Part shown: piece by piece, positions 27,383 through 36,435 of the stretch
Layout of the letters: each line of letters starts with the position of its first letter
How positions within the stretch are numbered: position 1 is the first letter of the stretch
Origin: Synergistaceae bacterium
Lineage (GTDB): Bacteria > Synergistota > Synergistia > Synergistales > Synergistaceae
Assembly: GCA_031289775.1 (NCBI GenBank)
Contig: JAITOY010000038.1
Location: 31,902 to 95,901 of the forward strand
Direction: 5' to 3'
Length of the DNA stretch: 64,000 nucleotides
Notes under the pieces: model-generated
What the model was told of the DNA's origin: nothing
Database searches by the model: none
Seen by the model: only the letters and a program-made list of their open reading frames with translations
Position numbers and translations under genes: made by a program

Positions 27383-28345
27383 ATGGAAGTCGTCCCGATA
27401 TCGTCGCCCGACTTCTGGCGCGCGCTTTTTCGCGCCGAGGCGATCCTGACCGTCAATATAATCGCTGGGCTTCTGACTGGCGAGGTCATACTGAGCCTCG
27501 GGATAGTGGACAGGATATTCGCCCCGTTGGTTCCGCTTCTTTCGAAGTGGGGGATACACAGGACTATAGCTGGGGCAATGCTCGTGTCGCTCGGCGCCCC
27601 TCGCTCCGGCGCCGCATTGATTGCTGCCGCTTACGCCGACGGCGACATTTCGGAGCAGGAGGCGACATACGGGACGCTCTCCCTCGCATTTCCCGGCTAC
27701 CTGCGGAGATGGGTCGGGACGGCGGCGATGGCGTTCGGCATGGCTGGCCTGGCCGGATTGATCTACTCGGCAGTACTAATCGCGAGGAGCGCCATTCGTT
27801 TCCTCTGGGTGACGTGCCTGTTGAGAAACCGGATGAGGAACTCGCCAGCCAACAGAACGCTGCGGCTGGGCGCGGATTCTGACGTACCGGCGTCGGACGC
27901 CAAAGCACGGCGCAAAAGGCTTCTTAAGACCCTGAAGCGTTCTCTGCCATGGGCGTGGCTTTTTTTTGCGATCACATACTCCATCATGCCCCTAGTGGAG
28001 ACGTTATTCACAGACCATGTCACGCGATGGGGCCTCTACGCCTTTCTACCGCCGGAGGGATGGGCGGTGGCGGTCAGCGCTCTGGCTCACGTGACTGCCG
28101 CGCTATCATCTGCCGGCGGCGCCCTCGCCTCCGGCGAGTTGAGCGTTGCACAGGCAGTTCTGGCGCTGCTCGTAGGCAACATGGTTGGGACGATAACGAG
28201 GACTATGAGGCAGAACGTGGGTTACTGGATGGGAATATTCCCGGCCGAGCTCGTACCGAGGCTTCTGAGGTGGCACTTTTTGACGATGTTTTCGCTCGAG
28301 ATCCTTTCGATATTTATCGCGTGGAGTTTTGGAAGCGTAGTTTAA
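27383..28345 (+). CDS. Gate/nucleoside-recognition-type membrane protein
   Basis: The 320-residue polytopic protein has about eight hydrophobic helices in two halves. The first half has LVSLGAPRSGAALIAAAYADG, the second LVGNMVGTITRTMRQNVGYWMG, the pattern of the Gate (nucleoside recognition) membrane family. Substrate is unknown. It lies inside the B12-riboswitch operon, between cbiL and the precorrin-2 dehydrogenase-HemC gene. Transport of cobalt or a corrin precursor is therefore an attractive but unproven role; no CbiMNQO or other cobalt importer is visible. Confidence 0.75.
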   Translation: MEVVPISSPDFWRALFRAEAILTVNIIAGLLTGEVILSLGIVDRIFAPLVPLLSKWGIHRTIAGAMLVSLGAPRSGAALIAAAYADGDISEQEATYGTLSLAFPGYLRRWVGTAAMAFGMAGLAGLIYSAVLIARSAIRFLWVTCLLRNRMRNSPANRTLRLGADSDVPASDAKARRKRLLKTLKRSLPWAWLFFAITYSIMPLVETLFTDHVTRWGLYAFLPPEGWAVAVSALAHVTAALSSAGGALASGELSVAQAVLALLVGNMVGTITRTMRQNVGYWMGIFPAELVPRLLRWHFLTMFSLEILSIFIAWSFGSVV

Positions 28346-28382
28346 GAAGACTGACTTTTGGAGTGATGAGAAATGGACAGGC

Positions 28383-29843
28383 ATGAGGAATAGCCCCTAC
28401 AGACTGATAGTGTCGCTGAACCTCGACCGCCACGAGATCTTAGTCGCTGGAGGGGGGCGCGTTGGAGAGCGCAAGATTGGGACGCTGCTCGCGTCCGGCG
28501 CGAGCGTAAAGCTCGTCTCTCCCGACGCCACTCAAATTCTTCGCACGATGACCGAAAGCGGCGGCATAACATGGGAGCGGCGCACCGTAGCCCGCGAAGA
28601 CTTCGAGGGCCGCCGGTTTGCCGTCCTCGCGCTTCCGCGCGAAATCCTGAACGACGTAGCCAAAATGGCGCGCGCGGAAAACTGCGCCATTGACGCCTGC
28701 GCCGACGGAAGCGCCGGCGACTTCGCCCTCTGTGCCCAGTTCGAGACGGACGGCTGCTACGTCGGCGTCTCGAGCGGCGGCGGAAACCCGGCGAAAGCGG
28801 CGGCGATGAAAAGAGCGATAAAGGAGAAAATTCAAGACCGCGCGGCGCCGCCACACTCCCCGCAGGAGGACTATGTCTCCCTGAGCCCTGCGGGATCCAG
28901 GGGGCGAAGCTCGCTGAATCTAACCCTGCTCACCAGAAACAGCCCGCTGGCTCTGGCTCAGGCGGAGGTCTGTGCCGAGGCTCTAGCGGGAGTCGGGATA
29001 TCCGCTTCGAGCAGGACGGTGACGAGCCACGGCGACAGGGACAGGAAGCGGGATCTTGCCGAGTTTGGAGGTTTTGGGGCGTTCGTCAAGGCGCTTGAGC
29101 AGGAGCTCCTCGCCGGACGGGGGGACTTAGCCGTGCACAGCATGAAGGACATGCCGGCCGAGCTTCCAGAGGGATGCGTCATCGCGGCGGTTCTGCCGAG
29201 GGAGTCATCCCGCGACATCCTTATAACCAGAGACGGGAGCGGGCTCGAGTCCCTGCCGGCTGGCGCGGTTGTAGGGACGTCGAGCCTGAGACGGCGTGCG
29301 CAGGTGCGCATAGCGAGGAGAGATCTCGTCTGCGTCACATGCAGGGGCAACGTGGAGACGAGGCTCGACAGGCTCGAACGCGGCGATGTCGACGCGATAA
29401 TTCTTGCGGAAGCCGGACTGAACAGGCTTGGGATCGACCTGGCCGGTGCGCGGCGGCTGCCGTTCATAACGTCGGCAGGGCAGGGGGCGATAGCGATAGA
29501 GACGCTCTCCGGTTCGCCTAAGGAGGAGATAATTCACGGGCTGAACCATTTTGATACATGGTGCGAGGTCTCGGCGGAGCGGGAGCTTCTTAGGCTGATG
29601 GGGCTCGGATGCGCCTGTCCAATCGGCGTCGGGGGAAGGATGAGGAACGGGGTCATGCGGCTTTCCGCTGCGATTTATTCCATTGAACCGAAGGAAAACC
29701 CAGAGGACGAGTATCTGGAGCTCTCCGCAGAGGGGCACGTCAATTCGCGCGACGACGCCAGGGCGCTCGCCAGCGGTCTGTGGGCTAGGATACGCGAGTT
29801 TCCCCTCATGCTTGAACTCTCCGCCTGCGGGCTCCGGCGATGA
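28383..29843 (+). CDS. hemC: fusion of precorrin-2 dehydrogenase and hydroxymethylbilane synthase
   Basis: Residues 1 to about 155 are a siroheme-synthase N-terminal type NAD-dependent dehydrogenase (ILVAGGGRVGERKIGTLLASGA, FAVLALPREILNDVAKMA, GVSSGGGNPAKAAAMKRAI) that makes sirohydrochlorin. Residues from about 178 to 486 are porphobilinogen deaminase: LLTRNSPLALAQAE, DLAVHSMKDMPAELP, VGTSSLRRRAQ, and the cofactor Cys410 in GLGCACPIG. The usual partner of the dehydrogenase domain is a CobA methylase; joining it to HemC is uncommon. The stop overlaps the CobA-HemD start by 4 nt. Confidence 0.92.
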   Translation: MRNSPYRLIVSLNLDRHEILVAGGGRVGERKIGTLLASGASVKLVSPDATQILRTMTESGGITWERRTVAREDFEGRRFAVLALPREILNDVAKMARAENCAIDACADGSAGDFALCAQFETDGCYVGVSSGGGNPAKAAAMKRAIKEKIQDRAAPPHSPQEDYVSLSPAGSRGRSSLNLTLLTRNSPLALAQAEVCAEALAGVGISASSRTVTSHGDRDRKRDLAEFGGFGAFVKALEQELLAGRGDLAVHSMKDMPAELPEGCVIAAVLPRESSRDILITRDGSGLESLPAGAVVGTSSLRRRAQVRIARRDLVCVTCRGNVETRLDRLERGDVDAIILAEAGLNRLGIDLAGARRLPFITSAGQGAIAIETLSGSPKEEIIHGLNHFDTWCEVSAERELLRLMGLGCACPIGVGGRMRNGVMRLSAAIYSIEPKENPEDEYLELSAEGHVNSRDDARALASGLWARIREFPLMLELSACGLRR

Positions 29844-31336
29844 GCGTGACGCTCGTGGGCGCCGGATGCGGCGCCCCAAGGCTTCTCACAGTGGCTGCGC
29901 TCGAATGTCTTTCGAGGGCAAACCACATTGTGTACGACCGACTCATTCACCCCGACATTCTTCAGCTCGCCCCTGCCGGCTGCCAGTTTCATCCAGCCGG
30001 GAAGAGGGAGAGCAGCCATACTCTTCCTCAGGATGAGATAAACGCGCTGCTGGTAAAACTGGGGCGAGACGGGGGAAACGTCGTCCGCATCAAGGGTGGC
30101 GACCCATTTGTCTTTGGACGCGGCGGCGAGGAGGCTGAGGCGCTCGATGATGCCGGCCTGGAGTGGAGCGCCATCCCAGGCGTGACAGCAGCGCTTGGAG
30201 GGGCTCTCTGTGCCGGCCTTCCTATCACGCACAGAAGCGCCGCGTCGTCGGCGACGCTCGCAACCGGACACAGGCGATGCGCGCCGGGCTACTCGGCGGA
30301 CGCCACAAAAAACATCGACGAGAGCCTGCTGCGCGAGATAGCGAACTCTAATGGGACGGTCGCCCTCTACATGGGCGCGTCCGCGTTCGCCGGGATATCT
30401 GAAGAACTCTTGGCGATGGGCAAACCGGCCGACACTCCTGTGGCAGTGATTGTCTGGGGTGGATGGGGAAGGGCCCGCAGGTTGGACGGCAACCTGTCCG
30501 GGATGAATAAAGCGGCGAGAGAATCGAAGCTGCCCAGCCCGGCCGTGATATACGTCGGAGGCACGGCAGGGATTGACCTCGCCCCGACTAAGGGGCCGCT
30601 CGCCGGGATGCAAGTCGCCATCTGCCGCCCATATCCGGAATGCTGGAGGACGGGACGAGCAATAGAGGAATTCGGCGCAGACTGCTACGGCCTTCCGTTG
30701 CTATCGATGGCGCCGCTTGCCCCAGACGACGCGGACGAGACCGCATCGGTCGTCGAGAACGCCGACTGGCTGATACTGACGAGCCCCAGGGGCCCGTCGG
30801 AACTCCGGCGTCTTGTCCGCGACCTGCGACGTATAAAGGGCAAGTTCGTCGCCATAGGCGAAAGCACAGCGAAAGCCCTGCGCGAAATCGGCATAGATCC
30901 GCATAAAACAGCGAGCGGATCGAGCGAGGATGTTGCGGCGTATCTGCAAATCGAGCTGAAACCTGGCGAATCGGTGGTCTTCACGAGGAACGAGCGAGGC
31001 GCCCACGTCGCGGTCGAAGCCGCGAGGGCAGCGGGCGCGGTTACGCGCTCCATAGCGACGTACAGGATGATCCCACGGCAGATTCCGGGGCTCGATGTAG
31101 CGCGCGAGCAGTGGGACTCCTGTGGGCTGGACGTTTTAGTTTTCGGAAGCTCCGCGCTCGTGGAGGAGTACAAGCGAACGATTGGCGCCCCGCCTGACTC
31201 CACCGAGATAGTGGCGTGGGGTTCCGCCTGCGCTAAAGTTGCGGAGAATAACTTCGGCCGAAGGGCTGTGAAGCTCGCGAGGCCGGACATAGAGGGCCTG
31301 ATCGAGGTTTTGAAAAATTTGAGGGCGTCACTGTAG
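29840..31336 (+). CDS. cobA-hemD: fusion of uroporphyrinogen-III C-methyltransferase and uroporphyrinogen-III synthase
   Basis: Residues 1 to about 245 are CobA/SUMT (VTLVGAGCGAPRLLTVAALE, VRIKGGDPFVFGRGGEEAEAL, AIPGVTAALGGALCAGLPITHR). It doubly methylates uroporphyrinogen III to precorrin-2. Residues from about 253 to 498 are HemD (MQVAICRPYP, WLILTSPRGPSEL, FVAIGESTAKAL), which closes the ring. Together with the preceding fusion the two proteins take porphobilinogen to sirohydrochlorin. HemA, HemL and HemB are not in the window. It is the last gene of the cobalamin run; the next 196 nt show no feature I can support. Confidence 0.94.
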   Translation: MSVTLVGAGCGAPRLLTVAALECLSRANHIVYDRLIHPDILQLAPAGCQFHPAGKRESSHTLPQDEINALLVKLGRDGGNVVRIKGGDPFVFGRGGEEAEALDDAGLEWSAIPGVTAALGGALCAGLPITHRSAASSATLATGHRRCAPGYSADATKNIDESLLREIANSNGTVALYMGASAFAGISEELLAMGKPADTPVAVIVWGGWGRARRLDGNLSGMNKAARESKLPSPAVIYVGGTAGIDLAPTKGPLAGMQVAICRPYPECWRTGRAIEEFGADCYGLPLLSMAPLAPDDADETASVVENADWLILTSPRGPSELRRLVRDLRRIKGKFVAIGESTAKALREIGIDPHKTASGSSEDVAAYLQIELKPGESVVFTRNERGAHVAVEAARAAGAVTRSIATYRMIPRQIPGLDVAREQWDSCGLDVLVFGSSALVEEYKRTIGAPPDSTEIVAWGSACAKVAENNFGRRAVKLARPDIEGLIEVLKNLRASL

Positions 31337-31532
31337 GTTATAGGTTATATTTGTCAAAAGCCCCTGAGCGCGTTGTCAAGGACTTTCTAATCTTGTTCGC
31401 AAATGGTGAAACCCTGATCGCAGACGCATGACCGGCATGTTTTTCTTGCCCGTCTCTTTGTTGTAAGCGCTCTTTCTCTTTGGGTGGATTCCTGTTATTA
31501 TCAACCTAAGGATCACATAAGGAGGGATTGGG

Positions 31533-32417
31533 ATGGCGTCCAGGAGAGGCTGGAGAGCTCCTTTTGTTATGGAGCCCGGGTTGTCCGAGGTACTTGGCGA
31601 CGTGTGCGAGCTCATTGGAGGATACGTCGAGAGAGTCGGCGGAGATGCGCGCCCCGTCAGCCCTAAGCGCTTCAACCCGTACAGCGTCTCTGACCTGGCC
31701 AAAACTCACGGCGAGCTTTTCAGCGGAGAGATCCCTGACGCGGGGGTTTTTCGACGGGCGGACGCGCGCGTCATGCGAGGCGCTCAGGTCGCGTTCGTAG
31801 CGCCGCAGCCGTCCATGACGCAGAGAATGACGGAGGATCTCTTCGGATGGCTTAACGAACCGGACGAGCACCCGCTTATCGTCTTTGCGGTATTCCACTA
31901 TCAACTGCTATTTATTCATCCCTTCACGGACGGCAACGGCCGGCTCGCGCGTCTCTGGCACGAAACTCTGCTCGACGCATGGCGTCCCGCTCTCGGGACG
32001 TTCGATCTGGAGAGAGCCGTAGAGGAGCGCAAGCAGGAGTATCTCGCGTTCCTCGAAAGATCCGACAGGCAGAAAAATTCCGCCCCCTTCGTCCTCTTCA
32101 CCCTGAACGTCATGAAGTCGGATCTCTCATCCGCGATGAAAAACACTCCTCCCAAAGTTCACCAGGTGTCCACAGATGTCCGCCTCTCAGACTTTATGGA
32201 GAGACTGCTCTCAGTCTTCGAGGAACGTACGCTCGCTGGCGTGGAGATCATGAAGGGACTCCGCATGTCGCACAGGGGCACTTTCCGCAAAAATTACCTC
32301 GACCCCGCCATCGACGCCGGATATGTCGAGATGACCCAGCCAGACTCGCCCAGAAGCCCTACACAGAAGTACAGGCTTACGCCTCTGGGCAAGGACGCGG
32401 CGCAAAAAATCAAGTGA
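31533..32417 (+). CDS. Fic-domain protein (AMP-transferase type) with C-terminal winged helix
   Basis: The 294-residue protein has the intact Fic motif HPFTDGNGRLARLW starting at His129, an N-terminal Fic-N region, and after about 215 a winged-helix-like DNA-binding segment. Fic proteins transfer AMP or other nucleotide parts to Ser, Thr or Tyr of target proteins. I see no clear inhibitory (S/T)xxxE(G/N) helix. AAGGAGGGATTGGG precedes the ATG. The stop overlaps the next gene's GTG start by 4 nt. There is no separate antitoxin gene beside it. Confidence 0.9.
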   Translation: MASRRGWRAPFVMEPGLSEVLGDVCELIGGYVERVGGDARPVSPKRFNPYSVSDLAKTHGELFSGEIPDAGVFRRADARVMRGAQVAFVAPQPSMTQRMTEDLFGWLNEPDEHPLIVFAVFHYQLLFIHPFTDGNGRLARLWHETLLDAWRPALGTFDLERAVEERKQEYLAFLERSDRQKNSAPFVLFTLNVMKSDLSSAMKNTPPKVHQVSTDVRLSDFMERLLSVFEERTLAGVEIMKGLRMSHRGTFRKNYLDPAIDAGYVEMTQPDSPRSPTQKYRLTPLGKDAAQKIK

Positions 32418-33289
32418 CAATAACGGAAATTTCGTGCCTTACAGCGATTAAACCTTACGAGGGTCGGACGTATGAGCTTCTGGAGAATCTGTACAGCGAG
32501 TACAATCGAAGGGAGTACGTCTCGCCCGATCCGCTCGAATTTTTGTATCACTACGACGTACCAGCCGACAGAGAGGTTGTCGGGCTTATAGCTTCGTCGC
32601 TCGCCTATGGCCGCGTCGCTTCGATCCTCTCGAGCGTCGGCAAAGTCCTCTCCGTGCTGGGGAGATCTCCCGCAGGGACGCTCGCTGAAAGCGAAGAGGA
32701 CGTCCTTGCGGATCGCCTGCGCGGTTTTGTGCATCGCTTCACCGCGTGCGAGGAAATGGCAAAGTTCCTGTACGGCATAGGCCGCGCCCTCCGTCAACAC
32801 GGCAGTCTCGAAAAGCTATTCCTGTCCGGCCTGCGCGACGATACCACGCAGACAAACGACGCGCCCGGCCGAGGGAACCAAAAAAAGGTGATCGACGCTA
32901 TGGAGAGCTTTGCGTCGACGCTGCTCGGCTACTCCGGGCTCGAGTTGTCGCACCTCCTGCCGCGCCCGTCGAAAGGCAGCGCGTGCAAGAGGCTGTTTCT
33001 TTACGCGCGCTGGATGACAAGGCATGACGACGTTGACCCCGGCGGCTGGAACGGAGTCCTTCCATGTGATATTATTGTTCCGCTTGACACGCACATGTTT
33101 CGTATAGCGAGCGGGTTAGGTTTTGTTTCACGAAAAAACGCCGATGGCAGGGCGGCAATAGACGCTACGGAAGGTTTCAGCCGCTTGCGCCCTGACGACC
33201 CGGTTCGATACGACTTCGCGCTCACGCGCTTCGGAATAAGAACTGGCATGTCAGTGGAGGAGCTGTTGTCGAAATTCGATAAACGATAA
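32414..33289 (+). CDS. TIGR02757-family protein (DUF2400)
   Basis: The 291-residue protein carries the family's FLYHYDVPADREVVGLIASSLAYGRV, LFLYARWMTRHDDVDPGGW, IIVPLDTHMFRIASGLGF and DPVRYDFALTRFGI. The function is unknown; the fold has a helix-hairpin-helix character seen in some nucleic-acid enzymes. The GTG start at 32414 overlaps the Fic stop. The reading frame extends further upstream within fic but that part is a shadow. Confidence 0.88.
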   Translation: MTITEISCLTAIKPYEGRTYELLENLYSEYNRREYVSPDPLEFLYHYDVPADREVVGLIASSLAYGRVASILSSVGKVLSVLGRSPAGTLAESEEDVLADRLRGFVHRFTACEEMAKFLYGIGRALRQHGSLEKLFLSGLRDDTTQTNDAPGRGNQKKVIDAMESFASTLLGYSGLELSHLLPRPSKGSACKRLFLYARWMTRHDDVDPGGWNGVLPCDIIVPLDTHMFRIASGLGFVSRKNADGRAAIDATEGFSRLRPDDPVRYDFALTRFGIRTGMSVEELLSKFDKR

Positions 33290-33297
33290 ATAAGGGA

Positions 33298-35448
33298 GTG
33301 CGTATAGAATTGGAAACATCAGAGGATTCTGAGAGAGGCGAATTTCTGGAACGGGCAGGAGAAAGGCGATATTTCAATCGGGAGCTGAGCTGGGTTCGCT
33401 TTAACAGACGGGTGCTGGACGAGGCGCTCGACAAATCTAAGCCGCTACTCGAACGCGTCAAATTCCTCGCGATATTCTCGAACAACCTCGACGAGTTCTT
33501 TATGATACGCGTCTCCGGGCTGTGCAGGCAGTTGAAGATCGGCGCGCCCTATCGCTCACCAGACGGCCTGTTCGCGTCCGAGCAACTCGCCGCGATAAGG
33601 CGGGGCATCATGCCAAACCTCAAAAGGCTGCTTGAGTGCTGGCACAGCGACATTATGCCGGAGCTAAAGAAAAACTGCATAGAGATACTCTCCTACAAGG
33701 ATCTGAGGGACAAACAGAAAAAATACATCGACAACTACTTTAAAAAAGAGATTTATCCAACCCTGACGCCCCTCGCGTTCGACCCGGGACACCCGTTTCC
33801 TCACATTTCAGGTCTCAGCCTGAACCTTGCGATCGTGCTGAAGGACGAAAAAAAGCGCGAGCTGTTCGCGAGGCTCAAGATACCTGAGTCCTTCCCCCGA
33901 CTCCTCCAACTGCCGGCGGAGACGGGCGACAACAAGATGGAGAAAATGGGGCTGCGCCAGTCCGCAACTGTCGACAGGTTCGTGTGGATGGAGGATCTGC
34001 TGAAGGCGAATCTGGAGTCGCTTTTCCCGGGCATGAAGATAGTCGAAGCAGCGCTCTTCCGCGTCACACGCGACGCCGACTTCGAGTTGGAACTTGACGA
34101 GGCGGAAGATCTCATGCGCAGCGTGCGCGAGAATATAGACAGACGACGCTTCGGCAACGCCGTCCGACTGGAGATCGAGAAGGAGGCCTCGAAGCGCATC
34201 CGCGAGATACTGACGCGCAATCTGGAGCTGGAGCTCTTCCAGGTGTACTCCCTCAAGGATCCTGTCGGTATGTCGTCGCTTATGCAGCTCTGCAAGCTAG
34301 ACCGTCCCGACCTGAAGGATCAGTCCTTCACTCCGAGCCATCCTCTCGAGTTCAACGACCGCAGAGGGATATTTCATGCGATAGCTACGCAGGACATACT
34401 GCTCTACCATCCCTACGACAGTTTCAAGCCCGTCGTAGATTTTATACGGCTCGCCTCGAAGGATCCGGACGTGCTCGCCATCAAACAGACGCTTTACAGA
34501 ACCGGCACAAACTCCCCTATAGTAGCGGCGCTTATGGAGGCATGTCAGGCCGGCAAGCAGGTCGCTACGCTCGTCGAACTCAAAGCCCGTTTCGACGAGG
34601 AGCACAACATTGGATGGGCACGCTCGCTCGAAGGCGCGGGAGTGCACGTGGTTTATGGGCTCGAGGGCCTCAAGACCCATGCGAAGCTGTGCATGGTCGT
34701 GCGGAGGGAGAAGGGCGGAATACGACGCTATGTCCACCTCGGAACCGGCAACTACAACTCAATAACGGCTGGGATTTACACGGATTTTGGCCTTTTCACG
34801 GCAAACCCGGAACTCGCCGCCGACGTCTCCGACCTTTTCAACGTCCTCACCGGTTACTCCAGACAGAAGGAGTACAAAAAACTCCTCGTGGCGCCAAACA
34901 CTCTCAGACGCGAGATAATATCGCGCGTCGACAGGGAGATCGACCACCATAGCCGCAACGGCGACGGGCATATTATATTCAAGCTGAACGCGATATCAGA
35001 CAGAGAGAGCATCGATGCGCTTTACAGGGCTTCGCGGGCCGGCGTGAAAATCGAGCTTCAGGTGAGGGGTATCTGTTGCCTCAGGCCAGGCGTTTCTGAC
35101 ATGAGCGAGAATATAACGGTCACGTCCATAGTCGGTCGTTTTCTCGAACACACGAGGATATTTTACTTCCGCAACGGGGGGGAAGATGAACTCTTCCTCG
35201 GCAGCGCCGACCTCATGGAACGGAACCTCGACAGGCGCGTGGAGACCCTTTTTCCGGTTGAGGATCCCGCGATCAAGCAGCGCATAATAAACGTCATCCT
35301 GCCGGTGCATATGAGAGACAATGCCCAGTCGAGCCAACTGCTGCCGGATGGCGATTACGTCCGCATATCGATGCCAGAGAACTCCGATCCCATTAATTCG
35401 CAGCAATGGATGATAGACAACCCAAGGATGGTGTTCATGGATGACTGA
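33298..35448 (+). CDS. ppk1: polyphosphate kinase 1
   Basis: The 716-residue enzyme reversibly builds polyphosphate from ATP. The four-domain order is visible: N-terminal RYFNRELSWVRFNRRVL and FSNNLDEFFMIRVSGL, a head domain, then the catalytic C1/C2 region. That region has THAKLCMVV with the autophosphorylated His461, YVHLGTGNYN, and LEHTRIFYF with the second His618. Length is normal. The start is given as GTG at 33298 but the ribosome binding site (AAGGGAG) abuts it, so a TTG at 33310 is possible. It overlaps the CHAD gene by 8 nt. Confidence 0.95.
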   Translation: MRIELETSEDSERGEFLERAGERRYFNRELSWVRFNRRVLDEALDKSKPLLERVKFLAIFSNNLDEFFMIRVSGLCRQLKIGAPYRSPDGLFASEQLAAIRRGIMPNLKRLLECWHSDIMPELKKNCIEILSYKDLRDKQKKYIDNYFKKEIYPTLTPLAFDPGHPFPHISGLSLNLAIVLKDEKKRELFARLKIPESFPRLLQLPAETGDNKMEKMGLRQSATVDRFVWMEDLLKANLESLFPGMKIVEAALFRVTRDADFELELDEAEDLMRSVRENIDRRRFGNAVRLEIEKEASKRIREILTRNLELELFQVYSLKDPVGMSSLMQLCKLDRPDLKDQSFTPSHPLEFNDRRGIFHAIATQDILLYHPYDSFKPVVDFIRLASKDPDVLAIKQTLYRTGTNSPIVAALMEACQAGKQVATLVELKARFDEEHNIGWARSLEGAGVHVVYGLEGLKTHAKLCMVVRREKGGIRRYVHLGTGNYNSITAGIYTDFGLFTANPELAADVSDLFNVLTGYSRQKEYKKLLVAPNTLRREIISRVDREIDHHSRNGDGHIIFKLNAISDRESIDALYRASRAGVKIELQVRGICCLRPGVSDMSENITVTSIVGRFLEHTRIFYFRNGGEDELFLGSADLMERNLDRRVETLFPVEDPAIKQRIINVILPVHMRDNAQSSQLLPDGDYVRISMPENSDPINSQQWMIDNPRMVFMDD

Positions 35449-36433
35449 GACAGCGTCCAGTTACGCCGTAAACGCCATCCTCGACAGAATGGAGAAAATG
35501 ACTGCCGAAATTCCCGGCGTCATCGCCTCCGAGGACGTAGAGTGCCTCCACCGCATGAGGGTGGCGTCCAGACGTCTGCGAACAGCCTTGAGCCTCATGT
35601 GCGGCGAGGCTGGCATCATTGACTCGCGGCCTTTCTTCAAGCTCGTCCGAGCGGTTACGAAATCACTTGGCCGCGCGAGGGACCTCGACGTCCAGATCTC
35701 GTGGCTGGGAGATTTCGCCGAGAAGTGCGCGAGGGGAGAAAGACCGGGCGTGCGTCGCCTCATCCTGCGGCTCGGACAGCTCAGAGAGAAACTCCAGCCC
35801 GGCATAATCGAGCTACTGTCCTCTTTCACCGCGGACAGGTCGCTTGCCGAGACCACGCGCCAGCTCCAGACGACGCGACTTGATATAGAGATGAGGGGAG
35901 CGTCTCCGAGGGGAGTCGACATAGCGCAGGCGACGAGAGTGCTCGGACTCCAGATGGAGTCAGTGATACAACACTCCGCGTCGCTCTCCACGCCGGACGC
36001 GTCCGACGCCCAGCACCAGATGAGAATCGAGACGAAGCGCTTTCGCTACGCCATAGAGATATACAGGGATCTCTACGCGGTTGTATTCGACGAATCTGGC
36101 GATCCGGAGGGTATGAACGCGCTCGACGAGGGGTTCTACGTCGTCAAAAAACTCCAGAGCCTGCTGGGGGATATCCACGACGCCGATGTCTGGATAGCCC
36201 AGATACCGGATTTGATAGAGCGTGAGAAAAACTTCACGGCTCGTTACTTCGGGACGCCGAAATTCTTCATCAGGCGTATAGAGCCCGGTTACAATGCGAT
36301 CACGGCCGAAAGGGCGACGTTTCGGGCCGCGCGCTATCAGTCGACATCGGAGTTCTGGAGGACGACTTTGCGCGAGAACGCGTGGGGCAGGTTTCGGTCG
36401 CTCCTCCTCACTGCATACAGGAGCTGTGCTTAG
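35441..36433 (+). CDS. CHAD-domain protein (polyphosphate-associated)
   Basis: The 330-residue, all-helical protein contains the CHAD signatures VECLHRMRVASRRLRTALSL, LGRARDLDVQI, AQHQMRIETKRFRYAIEIY and LQSLLGDIHDADVW, with regularly spaced His, Arg and Lys that bind polyphosphate. It overlaps ppk1 by 8 nt, and CHAD proteins are known to accompany polyphosphate granules, so a role with the ppk1 product is likely. Confidence 0.9.
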   Translation: MTETASSYAVNAILDRMEKMTAEIPGVIASEDVECLHRMRVASRRLRTALSLMCGEAGIIDSRPFFKLVRAVTKSLGRARDLDVQISWLGDFAEKCARGERPGVRRLILRLGQLREKLQPGIIELLSSFTADRSLAETTRQLQTTRLDIEMRGASPRGVDIAQATRVLGLQMESVIQHSASLSTPDASDAQHQMRIETKRFRYAIEIYRDLYAVVFDESGDPEGMNALDEGFYVVKKLQSLLGDIHDADVWIAQIPDLIEREKNFTARYFGTPKFFIRRIEPGYNAITAERATFRAARYQSTSEFWRTTLRENAWGRFRSLLLTAYRSCA

Positions 36434-36435
36434 AT

